From Metaphire vulgaris (lineage: Eukaryota; Annelida; Clitellata; Crassiclitellata; Megascolecidae): a DNA stretch of 64,000 nucleotides. The stretch is taken from assembly GCA_018105865.1 (NCBI GenBank), contig JACLAT010000046.1, positions 661,450 to 725,449 on the forward strand. Direction: 5' to 3'. The notes under the pieces were generated by a model. That model saw only the letters and a program-made list of their open reading frames with translations. It did no database searches and had not been told where the DNA came from. Shown here one piece after another: positions 51,625 through 61,886 of the stretch (positions within the stretch are counted from its first letter, which is position 1; every line of letters starts with the position of its first letter). The position numbers and the translations under genes are program-made.

Positions 51625-52060
51625 GGACTTTAAAAATTCATGAAAGAATTCACAGCGGAAAGAAACCGTTCACATGTTATGTTCAGTTGTAGAGATTATG
51701 GGATGAAACTTCACAGAATGCATGCTGAACAAAAGATGCAGTGTGTAAATCATCAAAGAATTTCTAAGAAAAGGTTTTCCAAAGATTATCACGTAAAGCG
51801 CCTTAAAATATTGATCTTGGACAAAAATCTTTTGGTTTGATTTCGAATAAACAAAAAAGTTTGTGATGAAATATTTGTAGAAGAAACCCAGTTTCTTATT
51901 CATTGTTCTCTTCACTTTGTCACGGAATTGTTTCCAATGAAAATTTTAAAGAAGGATTTTCCATCAGAGAACTGAGCAATAATCTTCAAATAGATTCCAA
52001 TGCAGATGAAGTAAGAGGGAACATTTTGAGATGGTTTTGGACATACTCATATGATTAACT
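51625..52060 (+). pseudogene. Former 3' part of zinc-finger copy 4
   Basis: Homology to copy 1 continues with frame changes: KIHERIHSGKKPFTC, then the isolated-finger region (tttgtgatgaaatatttgtagaagaa, ttcattgttctcttcacttt) and the tail (gattccaatgcagatgaagt, ttgagatggttttgg). Several stops interrupt it. Confidence 0.65.
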
Positions 52061-52224
52061 AATGTGTTGATTGTATTGCATTTAAGTATATATTAGAGTA
52101 ACTATGTTAGTATGTACTATTGTTTTGTGTTATGTATATGTATGCTAGAGAATACTATTGCATTTTCATAGACAGATAAAGAAATTAAGTTTCAATAGAG
52201 ACACAGAATAGATGATGCCTTTTT

Positions 52225-52627
52225 TGAAACTTATTTTGTCCTGGTAGAGATCGATTTCAAGCACTATGTTGAGCCACTATCTTTAGCATCCATTACTACA
52301 TTGATATCAATCGCTATTGCAAAAATGGGCCATCACCTTCTGCATTCACAACGGCTCATCCATGACAACCCTCGTCATTCCATATTGGTAATAATACACA
52401 GTATTTGTGCAAATTCAACCGCATATTTGACACTTATTTCGTCCCTTTTGAGATCGATTTCAACCACCATATTGAGCCTCTACCTTTAGCATCCATTACT
52501 ACATCGATATCAATCGCTATTGTAATCTTAGGCCATCATCGTCACTATTGAGAGCGCCATCAGCATGACAATCCCCGTTGTTCCATAATGCTAATAATTT
52601 GCAGGATTTGTGCAAATACAACCGCAG
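52225..52627 (+). repeat. Tandem duplication of ~200 bp
   Basis: Two diverged copies, about 52225-52428 and 52431-52627, share cgatttcaa, tagcatccattactaca, atatcaatcgctattg and gtgcaaat...caaccgca. No frame is conserved. Confidence 0.7.
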
Positions 52628-53148
<521 letters not shown>

Positions 53149-53347
53149 TGTGTGTTCATAAAAGATGACTTTCATTCAATAAATATTAAAGTCGAGAGTT
53201 TAATCGCCATTCGAATTAAGAATGCTCAAGAAACCAGCTACAAATGTCGCTTTACTATTAATTTGACTAGTCGCCTTATCGCTCGATAGCTTCAAAATAT
53301 ACATGTATGTCGATGAAACTGTAAAATGATAAGCATTTTGGTTAAAT

Positions 53348-53683
53348 TCACTCTTTGCCGGGCTTTTTGCTTGGTCCTTCTTCTTTGCTTGGTCCTTCTT
53401 CTTTGCTTGGTCCTTCTTTTTTGCTTGGTCCTTCCTTCTTCGGCGGAACTGCTGCCTTGACAACAGAAGACTTCTTCTTGAGGTTGTCCTTTGATGACGC
53501 TATCTTCTGTCTCGAGCCTCCAAGTGTCTCTTTCAGTGGCGTGATTTCCGACGGTGTCTCTTGCAGCGCTATGCTATGTCTGCTTATACTGAGACGCGAC
53601 CCTGATTCTCTTCGCCCGGTCTCTGAAGATAGCGGGATCTGTCCTTTATTCAGTTTGCTGTCGGATTTCTTTGCTAGTAGTTT
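53348..53683 (-). CDS. Exon 7: cytoplasmic tail with KKEGPS repeats
   Basis: A phase-0 start after TTTCAAG gives 111 residues and a TGA stop. The tail is rich in Lys and Ser and ends in four copies of an 18-nt unit reading (K/E)EGPSK. Serine clusters (RLSISRHS, KKKSSVV) could be phosphorylation sites. No known signalling motif was recognised. The frame continues upstream of the acceptor to an ATG at 53707, so an internal start is an alternative, but the phase match to exon 6 favours splicing. Confidence 0.6.
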   Translation of the reverse strand, partial: KLLAKKSDSKLNKGQIPLSSETGRRESGSRLSISRHSIALQETPSEITPLKETLGGSRQKIASSKDNLKKKSSVVKAAVPPKKEGPSKKEGPSKEEGPSKEEGPSKKPGKE

Positions 53684-53810
53684 CTTGAAATGAACATCAA
53701 TGGTCACATTTAGACAGCGACTGGGCGGACCTAATCCATATTTAACGTCAGTGCATTATAACTGGCAGTGCTGTAACGAATACTTAGATGAAAAGTAATC
53801 AATCTATCTG

Positions 53811-54262
53811 TAAACTTCTATGGCGCCACTATCATAATGCCTAGGGCATCAACCGATGTCGCACCAAATCCAAATTGAATTAGAGCCAGGTCAATTCGGA
53901 AGATCGGTTAGAACAGCGGGGGAACAAACAGTAGCGTAGCGAGGGTATCCTGCGCCCGGGGGGCAAGGTGTACTTTTGGTGCGCCCCCATACAACGCAAC
54001 ATCTGTCAAACTGGTGACAGCCAAAATAGGTCATCATATGTTCTCTCGGCGCCCCCTCAACTCTACGGCACACCTCTCCCTGTGTCTTCTGATGAGCAAA
54101 CGAGTTCGTCGCGATTGCTTCTTGTTTATTCTACTAACCCCCGAAACTAGATATTTGCGCCCCTCACCTCGGCGCCCGAGGTTATATACCCCCTGTCCCC
54201 TAGCTACGCCACTGGGAACAATCTAATAGGGATAAGGCAAGTCAAGCAGGTATGTTTTAAGT
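53811..54262 (-). mobile_element. LINE 3' end, split by hAT element
   Basis: On the minus strand this matches the LINE fragment at 57446-57715 (ttctatggcgccactatcat, then ttagagccaggtcaa). The hAT element 53929-54214 cut it between aacagcgggggaa and caatctaataggg. Confidence 0.65.
53929..54214. mobile_element. hAT-like MITE in a LINE
   Basis: Ends CAGTAGCGTAGCGAGGG and CCTAGCTACGCCACTG; flanks ggaacaaa and ggaacaat (7 of 8). Interior with gcgcccc words. Confidence 0.75.
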
Positions 54263-54691
54263 AGGTTAATACTTCCGAAATACTTAGTATTTACTGTAGA
54301 TACAGTACGTTACAGCAACGCTGGAAATTGACAACAGTATATTGCTATTCTGTTCCAGTTTCAAATCCACTTTGTTGAGTAATATCAGAATGTCGATTTC
54401 AAATAATCTCTTAGCTCCGTTTAGACCTAGGCTACTGCATAGAGGTTGTTAAAATGGCGTTTCAATAGGGAATATTATCCTTTTATCACGGAAGTCAACC
54501 TAAGCGATATCGAAACACAGCGTCTAGCGTCAATATTTCTTAATTAATGTAGCACGTAGTCAACATGACTAATTTCGAACCGTAGTCCGATACCAATTAA
54601 TTACCCTTTGTATTCTTCCAATCACAAAGCTAATACTAGAAATGCCATTTAACGTAATAGTTAGTCTAGTGAGTCAGATAGGCAATGGATG
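54263..54691. other. Intronic stretch
   Basis: Inside intron 6 of the PAN gene; no frame or repeat recognised. Confidence 0.4.
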
Positions 54692-55192
54692 CAGTGTTTT
54701 ATACAGGTCTGATCAGGCCCATTCAGAGGGGGGCCAGGAGGGCCATTTGGCCCGGGCCTCCATCTGTTGGAGGCCTCCCTTTTTTCCTTGTCTAGAATTT
54801 TGGGAGAGCTAAAAAGCTAGATAGCTACTACTAGAAGGGGCCTCAAAATTTGGTGATGACCTTTTTTGCTTGTCGACAATTTTGGCATTTTGGTAAAGCT
54901 AGAAAGGTACCCTGCGGTCCTCAAAATTGGTCATTACCCTGTTTTGCTTGTCAAAATTTTAATTCTGGGAAAGGCTAGACGAGGCCTCAACATTCCAACT
55001 GGCCTGGGCCTCCTTCAGCCTCTGAAGGGGCCTGGGTCTGATAGGGGGAAGGAATTGCCCCAAACAACAAAAATACTCCCCCCTAATAAAATGAATCCCA
55101 ACACTGACACAGATGCTTGCATTCAACTGTGTCTCTTCCCCTCCAGCCAAGTCGATCCCTTGCCCAAGGCCTGGAGTCTGGATAAACCAATG
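54692..55192. mobile_element. hAT-like element (outer), containing another hAT
   Basis: Starts CAGTGTTTTATACAGG and ends CTGGATAAACCAATG, of the 8721-9054 family; flanks aatggatg and aatggttg agree at 7 of 8. A second element (54714-55034) sits inside. Confidence 0.75.
54714..55034. mobile_element. hAT-like element (nested), TSD GGTCTGAT
   Basis: Ends CAGGCCCATTCAGAGG and CCTCTGAAGGGGCCTG, with perfect GGTCTGAT at 54706-54713 and 55035-55042. Interior with tgcttgtcgacaatttt words. Confidence 0.85.
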
Positions 55193-55225
55193 AATGGTTG
55201 GATTCGTCTAATACTGCTTATTATC

Positions 55226-55418
55226 AGTGTTTAATCTAGACTCCTGGACTCCGGGGGAAAGAGAAAAAGCCAGGGGAAAAACTGACAAAGACGGGGGGAA
55301 ATTCTGCTAGGGGCCACTGTTAGTCCATGTAGTATTCCAACATTTCCGGGGAGAATTTGAAATTGTCGGGGGAAAACAGGCAATTTTCCCCCGGAAACGG
55401 CCTAGATTAAACACTGCT
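55226..55418. mobile_element. hAT-like MITE
   Basis: Ends CAGTGTTTAATCTAG and CTAGATTAAACACTG, a perfect 15-bp inverted repeat. Flanks cttattat and cttactgt agree at 6 of 8. Same family as 7057-7230. Confidence 0.75.
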
Positions 55419-55491
55419 TACTGTCATACTTGGACGTTAAGAGAAGAGAGGATCTACTTATTATAATGATTGCGAACATTACTTTCTTTAC

Positions 55492-55537
55492 CGTTTCCTT
55501 GTCGCTTTTTGGCTGTGTTTCCTTCTTCGAATTCCTC
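55492..55537 (-). CDS. Exon 6: juxtamembrane cytoplasmic segment
   Basis: A 46-nt exon between CCATGCAG and GGAAACG|GTAAAG. Its first base completes the Arg codon left by exon 5; it then reads RNSKKETQPKSDKET. The very basic start directly after the membrane helix fits a stop-transfer anchor. It ends in phase 0, as exon 7 requires. Confidence 0.6.
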
Positions 55538-55652
55538 CTGCATGGATCATGGGACAAATGCAAAATATGAAACTTTAAAATGAATATAACTGGTTGTAAT
55601 AAAAATGTCACAATATTGTGTGCGGCTAGTTTGTATTTAGGCGAGTTCTTAC

Positions 55653-55822
55653 CAGGGGCGTAGCGACGGGGGGTATATCGGTATATATACACCCCCAAAA
55701 TCAGTCTACCTTAAAGTTTTTTATGTGATATACATGTGGTTATATGTGGTTTATATAGTTAAGATTTATACCCACCCAAAATATTTATACCCTCCCAAAT
55801 CAAATCCCTGGCTACGCTCCTG
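55653..55822. mobile_element. hAT-like MITE, TSD GTTCTTAC
   Basis: Ends CAGGGGCGTAGCGACGGGG and CCCTGGCTACGCTCCTG, with perfect GTTCTTAC at 55645-55652 and 55823-55830. Confidence 0.85.
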
Positions 55823-56133
55823 GTTCTTACTTATTGAATTAATCGCTATTTAAGGCTTCGAAGCATAGAGTTGTGTAGAGTGATGGCTTCCGGTTTGATA
55901 TCTGGACAGTCGTGGACTCTTATATTCTATGTGTGAATTAAAATCTTCAAAAATCACTGTTTGCGTCTGACAACGTACTTGAACAGCGTTCGTTTTTAAC
56001 ATTTGGGGGCTCGTCCGGAATTTTGGTACTCGTCGTAGCTACTGTAGTAAGAATAGCAGGAACAAGAGGAAAAACAAATGCATTCAATGCTGCATTAGTT
56101 GCATGACAATAGAGGTTATTAACAAGCACTCAC

Positions 56134-56221
56134 CGTACTACAAGGACCACTATTATGACGATTGCGATCACGATCACAACTACTATGACAATGTTAAGAA
56201 GAGGACCTTTCTTCTTTTGAC
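56134..56221 (-). CDS. Exon 5: transmembrane helix
   Basis: Acceptor TTGACTTAG and donor ACG|GTGAGT bound an 88-nt exon. It reads QKKKGPLLN and then about 20 hydrophobic residues (IVIVVVIVIAIVIIVVLVV) before an Arg. This is a clear single-pass membrane helix. Phase 1 in, phase 2 out, both matching neighbours. Confidence 0.7.
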
Positions 56222-56334
56222 CTAAGTCAAGAATTGAACGAATTAAATGACACTTTATACGAACGCTACAAGAGCTAATTGAGTAATTGTTTAGAAGCGT
56301 AACTGAAAGAATTATAATATAAGGAAGAGAGACA

Positions 56335-56530
56335 GAATGGAAGACCAAGGATGATGCTATTGGACTGGATGATAAAAATAGATGAACGGCGTCACAAGAC
56401 CTATACAGAAATCAAAGAAGAAGCCAGACGCAGAGAGGAAAGTAGACAATGGAGCCCTGAACCTTAGGTCCCAGGACAGAGAGCATGATGGTGATGATGA
56501 CTGATGATGATGATTATGATGATGATGATT

Positions 56531-56575
<45 letters not shown>

Positions 56576-56595
56576 ATGATGATTATGATTATGAA
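56335..56595 (+). mobile_element. LINE 3' end with (GAT)n tail
   Basis: Translation gives RQNGRPRMMLLDWMIKI and YTEIKEEARRREESRQWSP, a LINE reverse-transcriptase C-terminus. A (GAT)n run with GATTAT variants follows at 56494-56590. It lies in intron 4 of the PAN gene, on the opposite strand. Confidence 0.7.
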
Positions 56596-56759
56596 TAGCT
56601 TGTGTGAAGAAGACAAGGTAGTCGGACGTTTCATCTCAAGAGAAGATGAACCAGTGAAGACGATGACTTCGTAATTTTGAATGTTAGGTTTATGACTGAA
56701 ATCCTACATTTGAACTATAAAGCCGTCACCCCACCCCGCCCAATTCTATTCTCACCTGG

Positions 56760-57060
56760 GTCCAATGAGTCTAGGTGAAACACTGGACAGTGATAACCCT
56801 TGCAATTATGGGACACCCCTATAGGGCCGTCGAGAGAAAATACGGGCCGGGAAACAAATAAAAAAATTCGTCTCATATTAAATAAATGTTGACAAGCAAG
56901 AAAAAAGGTCCACGCAAAAAGGTCGTCACTTACATCTTTTACATTGAAATAATGTTTTTCTGGTCAGCGCGGGTCATTTCTTTATCGCCGGGCCCGGGTC
57001 AAAATGTACCTCCTGACCCCCTCTCGTCGGCCCTGGACACCCCCGATCGCAAATTCGTAG
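56760..57060. mobile_element. Degraded hAT-like sequence
   Basis: agggccgtcgagagaaaata ... ctctcgtcggccctgg forms an imperfect inverted pair at about 56823 and 57016-57035, with the gacaagcaagaaaaaaggtc word inside. No clear target duplication. Confidence 0.45.
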
Positions 57061-57121
57061 GAAAATGCCTGATTATCCAGTAGCATTATTTCAGCATTTC
57101 ATAAGATTTTCAAATACTAAC

Positions 57122-57175
57122 TATCGGTTGTCAAATTTCCTGTTGGCGCAGAAGTGACTACAGTTTCTGTAGTAA
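57122..57175 (-). CDS. Exon 4: Thr-rich stalk segment
   Basis: A 54-nt exon between CATTTTTAG and GATA|GTTAGT, reading TTETVVTSAPTGNLTTD. It has the Thr/Ser/Pro make-up of an O-glycosylated stalk and links exon 3 to the membrane exon, phase 1 on both sides. Being short, it is the least certain exon. Confidence 0.5.
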
Positions 57176-57445
57176 CTAAAAATGACACAATTAGTCTAAT
57201 CGTTAATTTCATCAATTTATAATCGTTAGAGCAGTTGACCTTATATAAGAGACCCAGGGCTCATATACTGACGACAACAACATAGCGCTGTATTTACATT
57301 CTTTACACTTATTCCGTTTAATTCATTAGTTTTCATGCGTGTTGCTTAGGACATGTCAACCAGACATCTCATTCGAAAACTCGAAACTGTGTGCCACTCC
57401 AAGCCATTTGATTGTTTAACTCGATTCCTAAACTGACCTTGAATT

Positions 57446-57715
57446 CAATCAATCAATCAATAAACTTCTATGGTGCCACTATCATAATGCCCAGGGCATC
57501 AGCCGATGGCGCACCAAATCCAAATAGAATTAGAGCCAGGTCAATCCGGAAGATCAGTCAGAACAGCGGGGGATAAGCCAAGTCGAACAGGCATGTTTTA
57601 AGACCAGATCTGAATGATGATAAATTCTTAGTTATACGAAGTGATATTGGTAATGAATTCCAAAGCTTAGGGCCACACGCGGAGAAAAAATCAGTTTCAA
57701 ACCTTCAAAAATAAC
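57446..57715 (-). mobile_element. LINE 3' end with (TTGA)n tail
   Basis: On the minus strand it reads FSACGPKLWNSLPISLRI...RSGLKTCLFDLAYP, a common LINE C-terminus, then a 3' UTR ending ...ATAGAAGTTTATTGATTGATT. The tail unit TTGA fits an L2/CR1-group LINE. Confidence 0.75.
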
Positions 57716-57759
57716 TTAATCGCCTGGAATTTATTATCTGAAGACTAAACAATACTAAC

Positions 57760-57993
57760 CGTTTGCCTTTGTTGGCTTTGTCGTTGTTGGCTTTGTCGTA
57801 TTTGGTGTTATCGTTGTTGGTGTAGTCGTGTTTGGTGCTGTCGTTGTTGGCGTAGTCGTGTTTGGTGTAGTCGTGTTTGGTGCTGTCGTTTTTGGTGCTG
57901 TCGTTTTTGGTGTTGTCGTTTTTGGTGTTGTCGTTTTTGGTGCTGTCGTTTTTGGTGTTGTCGTTTTTGGTGTTGTCGTTTTTGGTGCTGAAC
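57760..57993 (-). CDS. Exon 3: mucin-like stalk of PKTTT repeats
   Basis: Acceptor TTGCTGAATAG and donor AACG|GTTAGT bound a 234-nt exon. In the phase set by its neighbours it reads SAPKTTTPKTTTPKTTAP and onward, about 77 residues almost only of Pro, Thr, Lys, Ala and Asn, built from a 15-nt unit. This would be a heavily O-glycosylated, extended stalk. The other frame gives a Lys/Asn/Asp repeat, but only the PKTTT frame keeps phase 1 on both sides. Confidence 0.65.
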
Positions 57994-58444
57994 CTATTCA
58001 GCAACAAGTAGCAGACCTATAACGTTGAGATCCCTTAGAGTCGTTTTATGGCTGCCGTCGTCGGCAAGGCTATCTATACTGCAGTCAGTGGCGTAACGTG
58101 GGGGAGGGGACGGCGAGGGACAATCTGCGAAAGTCACCCGGGCCCCGGAAGAAAGGGGCCTCGACGAGTGGCTTCTGATCATAGGCTTCGATCCAGTGAG
58201 GGTGCTGGGGTTCGGACCCTCACTAAAATTTGGTTGTGAGGGTCCATGTGACATTGGGCCCTCACAAAAATCTGAATAAATCTGTATTGTATACCATTGT
58301 ACGACAAACTTTTTACTCAGGCTCATGAGGAAAGTTAGGATGGCACAAAACATAAGGAAGTTCTAGCACTCAAAAGCATTGTTTTTGGGATCAGATGATC
58401 AGATTAAATATTAATAAAATGGAGGCTCACTCAAATAATTTCGC

Positions 58445-58640
58445 ACCTGGGATCCATTGGACCCCAAAGACATTTTATGAAAATTTTCAGTGATCGGTAG
58501 GCCGCCAACTAAAGTCCTACTACGTACTGATTTGTGACATGGTAGGTCACAATGTCCTAAAAGTATATCACTGTTATTTCAGTACTGAAGTTATACACAA
58601 ATAAATGTGCCCTGGGGTCTAACGGACCCCCGGGTGAGCT
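58445..58640. mobile_element. Probable MITE with ACCCCAG-type inverted ends
   Basis: cacctgggatccattggacc (58445) and the complement of ggtctaacggacccccgggtg (58613-58634) are inverted near-repeats of about 28 bp. The right side continues to ctgttaagggTTAA after the hAT insertion is removed, which would suit a piggyBac-type end. Borders are unclear. Confidence 0.4.
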
Positions 58641-58643
58641 GTT

Positions 58644-58828
58644 CATTAGCGTCGCCACGGGGGGGCAAATGGGGGCAACTGCCCTCCCCAACCTGCCCCA
58701 GACCACCTACCAGATTCGCGCAAATCCGGTGAGAAAGTTTTTTGTGGAGGGGGTAGGGGGTAAGGAATCTGACACGCCAGACCCATTTTGCCCCCCCCCC
58801 CAACCAAAAATTCATGGCGACGCCACTG
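58644..58828. mobile_element. hAT-like MITE
   Basis: Ends CATTAGCGTCGCCACGGG and CATGGCGACGCCACTG; flanks gagctgtt and gtgctgtt (7 of 8). G-rich left and C-rich right arms. Confidence 0.75.
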
Positions 58829-58975
58829 GTGCTGTTAAGGGTTAAACGCCTATGCTTAAGCAGCTGCTGACTCTTTCCGTAGCTCCGTATCACATAGATT
58901 CTTGCGAACGGAGCTGAGGACATCATTAGCATCGTGAAAAACAGTAACAAGCAAAAAATGGACATCAATTTTTAA

Positions 58976-59605
58976 CCCTAGAATTCACAAAAGTTGTTAT
59001 CCTTTGAGTACCGATGCTATAATATTTCACTGTTTCACACGATACTGATGAAGTACACAATCAATATTAGAAACCAGCAATAGTTGTTAAATTTAAAGCC
59101 ATAAACAACAATATCACATTGTTCCACTCAGTTACAGCGCTACAAACATCCACTTATGTCCCCCAGTCTATAACGTAAACGCTGCACATGCAGCTTTCTT
59201 TATAATCTCACTCGCGGCTGTTGCAGAGAATTTTTGAATGTCCCTTGCAAACGTTTCGCTCTTGCAAGAAGAGCAGGTGATGTTGCTCTTCTTGTCTTTC
59301 TCTCGTCCGCAGCTGTGACATCTTGCCCGTTTCTTAGGACGTTCACCGACGGTCAAATTCTGGTCAGCTTCTTTCTCGTTTGCAGTATAGGTGCAATACA
59401 GGTTCCGCCTTGAACGAGCTGCTTTCCCAACTCTAAACTGTTTCTGGCGCCCCCTGGTGATTTATAAACCTAGCTGCTGATAGGTGCATCATGTTGATCA
59501 GATTGAAAAATGAACTGTCTTAAAGTAATGCTATTCTGATGCATCTGGTTCCTGCGCTACAAAAATAGAAAGTCTCGAAAAGTGACCCCGGCGGTACTTT
59601 TAGGG
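58976..59605. mobile_element. piggyBac relic, TTAA target
   Basis: Starts CCCTAGAATTCAC, ends GGTACTTTTAGGG, with TTAA at 58972-58975 and 59606-59609. A transposase C-terminal zinc motif survives at 59168-59356. Confidence 0.75.
59168..59420 (-). pseudogene. piggyBac transposase C-terminal fragment
   Basis: The frame reads KKRARCHSCGREKDKKS and then TCSSCKSETFARD. The CxxC...CxxC pattern after a basic stretch is the C-terminal zinc (RING/PHD-like) domain of piggyBac-family transposases. The catalytic DDD core is absent. The terminal Cys/His expected after CSSC is not seen. TTAA-bounded context supports the assignment. Confidence 0.55.
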
Positions 59606-59783
59606 TTAAGACTTGTCAAGGGACCCGTCGGTCCTTCTGCACAAGGGTCCCCGGACTTTCTCTAGGCGGGCCCCCGGCCTATAGGGGCCCCATATCAAGG
59701 ATGCCTCTGGACCCCCGAAAGTCACGCTATACGCCACTGACTGCAGTTAAGGCCAGGAAAACGTTGATAATGATACCGTAGCA

Positions 59784-60030
59784 CAGTGGCGTAGCCAGGA
59801 TTTCCGAAAGGGGGGTTTGGTTTTGACTTCTGACCGTAACCAACTTTCTAAAAATCTTGACAAACAAAAAACCTATTATGGCGCTTTAAAAATTTTGGTC
59901 GACTGCGCCAAGGGGGTTGACCTTCAAAACCGCGTCAGAAATTTAAAAATGCATGGAAACACGTTGGAAAAAATTCCTCCGTGCCCAAGGGGGTATAACC
60001 CCCAGACTCCCCCTCTTGGCTACGCCACTG
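59784..60030. mobile_element. hAT-like MITE, TSD CCGTAGCA
   Basis: Ends CAGTGGCGTAGCCAGG and CTTGGCTACGCCACTG, a near-perfect inverted repeat, with perfect CCGTAGCA at 59776-59783 and 60031-60038. Confidence 0.9.
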
Positions 60031-60381
60031 CCGTAGCATTCGATAATGCAACTACATTTGTCTTAAGTAAATCACCACTATGATTACATGCCGCCAATGC
60101 CCTTGAATTCAGCTAAAAATCCTCAATAGTAACTTACATCACTTGGAATTTATTATCTGGAGGAACAGTGCTTCCCAACCTATTTTCCAGCCACGGCTCC
60201 AGACCGGGTTGCTGGACCACTGGGTCATTCGGGTCACCTTTGTCCACCGGGTCACCTGGTCTCCGGGTCATCTTTGTGACCCGGTATTAATTAAAATCTT
60301 CTTCAGATGCTAAGCATGCTGATTCATCAATCCCGAAAAGGCTGAAGAGATTGTCCGCTTGATTTTAGTTAGGTCCACAGA

Positions 60382-60475
60382 TACTAATCTAATCTAATCT
60401 TAAACTCTATAGCGCCACTTTCATAATGCACAGGAGCATCAACCGATGGCACACCAAATCCAAAAGATACAAATC
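60382..60475 (-). mobile_element. LINE 3' terminus fragment
   Basis: ctaatctaatcttaaactctatagcgccactttcataatgc matches the inverse of 27126-27200. Minus-strand tail AGATTAGATTAG. Confidence 0.55.
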
Positions 60476-60516
60476 CAAAGATACAAGTCCAAATCCAAAG
60501 ATACAAGTAATTATAC

Positions 60517-60763
<247 letters not shown>

Positions 60764-60847
60764 TAACAAGGTTTAAAGTGGTTCAGTAGGGACTGTCCTG
60801 TGTGAGAACCACTGTCGTTCCCGTCCAATCTAATGTCCTAAACTACT
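60764..60847 (-). mobile_element. CR1 3' end fragment abutting a splice donor
   Basis: On the minus strand AGTAGTTTAGG...cagtggttctcacacaggacag...ccactttaaaccttgttat matches 14534-14645. Homology begins at the fourth base of the intron after PAN exon 2. Confidence 0.8.
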
Positions 60848-60850
60848 TAC

Positions 60851-61171
60851 CTTGACGCGCAGGTGAAGACCGAATGACTGGAGGAGGAGTTGGAGGAGGA
60901 GTCGAAGTGGCTGGACATACCAGTTGTCCGTGCTCATAGTGATCAACGAAAGGAGTTGCGAAAAGCATTGAAAGGTTGCCTTTGTCGAAGAATATATGAC
61001 AGCCGCCTGATGGTCGGTCTAGTTTGTTGTCGAAGTCATATCCGACGCAGTTGTAGGGCTTCATTCCGAGGCACAATTCGTAGCAATCTTTTTGAGCACG
61101 GTAAGTATAATAGTGGACGCTGAAACCAGTTGAACTTCGATCGGTGGATTTATTGGCGATCACCTGGCAAC
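60851..61171 (-). CDS. Exon 2: second PAN/Apple domain and Pro/Thr linker
   Basis: Acceptor GATGTTTTCAG and donor CAAG|GTAAGT bound a 321-nt exon, phase 1 both sides. It reads CQVIANKSTDRS..., KDCYELCLGM...NCVGYDFD..., GGCHIFFD..., LVCP. The cysteine spacing (C, DCYELC, NCVGYDF, GGC, C) and the CxxxC-plus-aromatic core are those of PAN/Apple modules, about 85 residues. A Pro/Thr-rich linker follows and leads to the stalk. PAN modules mediate binding to proteins or carbohydrates outside the cell. Confidence 0.7.
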
Positions 61172-61263
61172 CTGAAAACATCAGTTGTAGACCTACTGTT
61201 CATAGCTGTTCGTAACGTTGTCTAAGGTTACGTACGATCTTGAAAAAAACCAGGATTATCCAA

Positions 61264-61350
61264 GCATCAGTCAATCAATAAACTTCTATGGCGCCATTAT
61301 CATGATGCCCAGGGCATCAGCCGATGGCACACCAAAGCCAAATATAATTA
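61264..61350 (-). mobile_element. LINE 3' terminus fragment
   Basis: caatcaataaacttctatgg and catgatgcccagggcatcag match 57446-57520; only the last ~85 bases are present. Confidence 0.65.
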
Positions 61351-61420
61351 GGTATCATCGGAATAATCGTCTACAGACTTTTCGTCTACCGACAGTGCAG
61401 GGGTTTACTACAATGTCTGC

Positions 61421-61516
61421 GCTAGGGTTAGGGTGAGTTTAGGTTAGGGTTATTGTTAGAGTTTAGGTTCGCATATGCTACGGCTTATGCTAGGGTTAGG
61501 GTTAGAGTTAGGGGTA
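61421..61516 (+). repeat. Degenerate TTAGGG-like repeats
   Basis: gctagggttagggtgagttt, aggttagggttattgttag and ctagggttagggttagagtt. They look like a small, decayed interstitial telomere-type tract. It lies in intron 1 of the PAN gene. Confidence 0.6.
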
Positions 61517-61519
61517 GGG

Positions 61520-61570
61520 TCATAGGCGGATTTAGAGTTTAATATTTGGGTAGGCTAGCATGGGGGTCTG
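61520..61570. mobile_element. hAT-like half element
   Basis: CATAGGCGGATTTAGAGTTT followed by gggtaggctagcatgggggt matches the inverse right end of 8181-8400. Confidence 0.6.
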
Positions 61571-61886
61571 AGGGTGCAAATAGTAACATGGACGGCCATG
61601 GTGGATCCCAGTCCTTCTGACGCACGACTGCTTGCTATAAAGATATACTGTAATAATAGAGAACTTGCTATATAGATAATTAGATATAGAGTTAGAGTGG
61701 AAAAACAGAGTTGGCCTCTTTTTATCCGGACACAGTGTATAATTATAGAGGGATTTAACTGTTACTCACTTCGATCTACTAAGCGGAGCTGCATAAAAGA
61801 AAAGAAACAAAATATATTACAAAAAATTATTAATTTAATTGGGGACATGTGCAGCCTACTGTACTAGTTTATTCAACTCTAGCAAA

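Larger units (their letters stand above)
58086..59739. mobile_element. Compound hAT-like element, TSD ACTGCAGT
   Basis: Starts CAGTGGCGTAACGTGGGG and ends CACGCTATACGCCACTG, with perfect ACTGCAGT at 58078-58085 and 59740-59747. It lies in intron 2 of the PAN gene and contains at least two later insertions: a 185-bp hAT MITE (58644-58828) and a piggyBac relic (58976-59605). Confidence 0.8.

Noticed and set aside
53355..53693. Plus-strand 112-residue hydrophobic frame (LLGPSSLLGPS...)
   Set aside because: Antisense shadow of the repeated cytoplasmic-tail exon.
57705..58007. Lys/Asn/Asp repeat protein (TKNDN...) in the long minus-strand frame
   Set aside because: The splice phases select the alternative PKTTT frame of the same DNA; the TKNDN frame is longer only by chance of the repeat.
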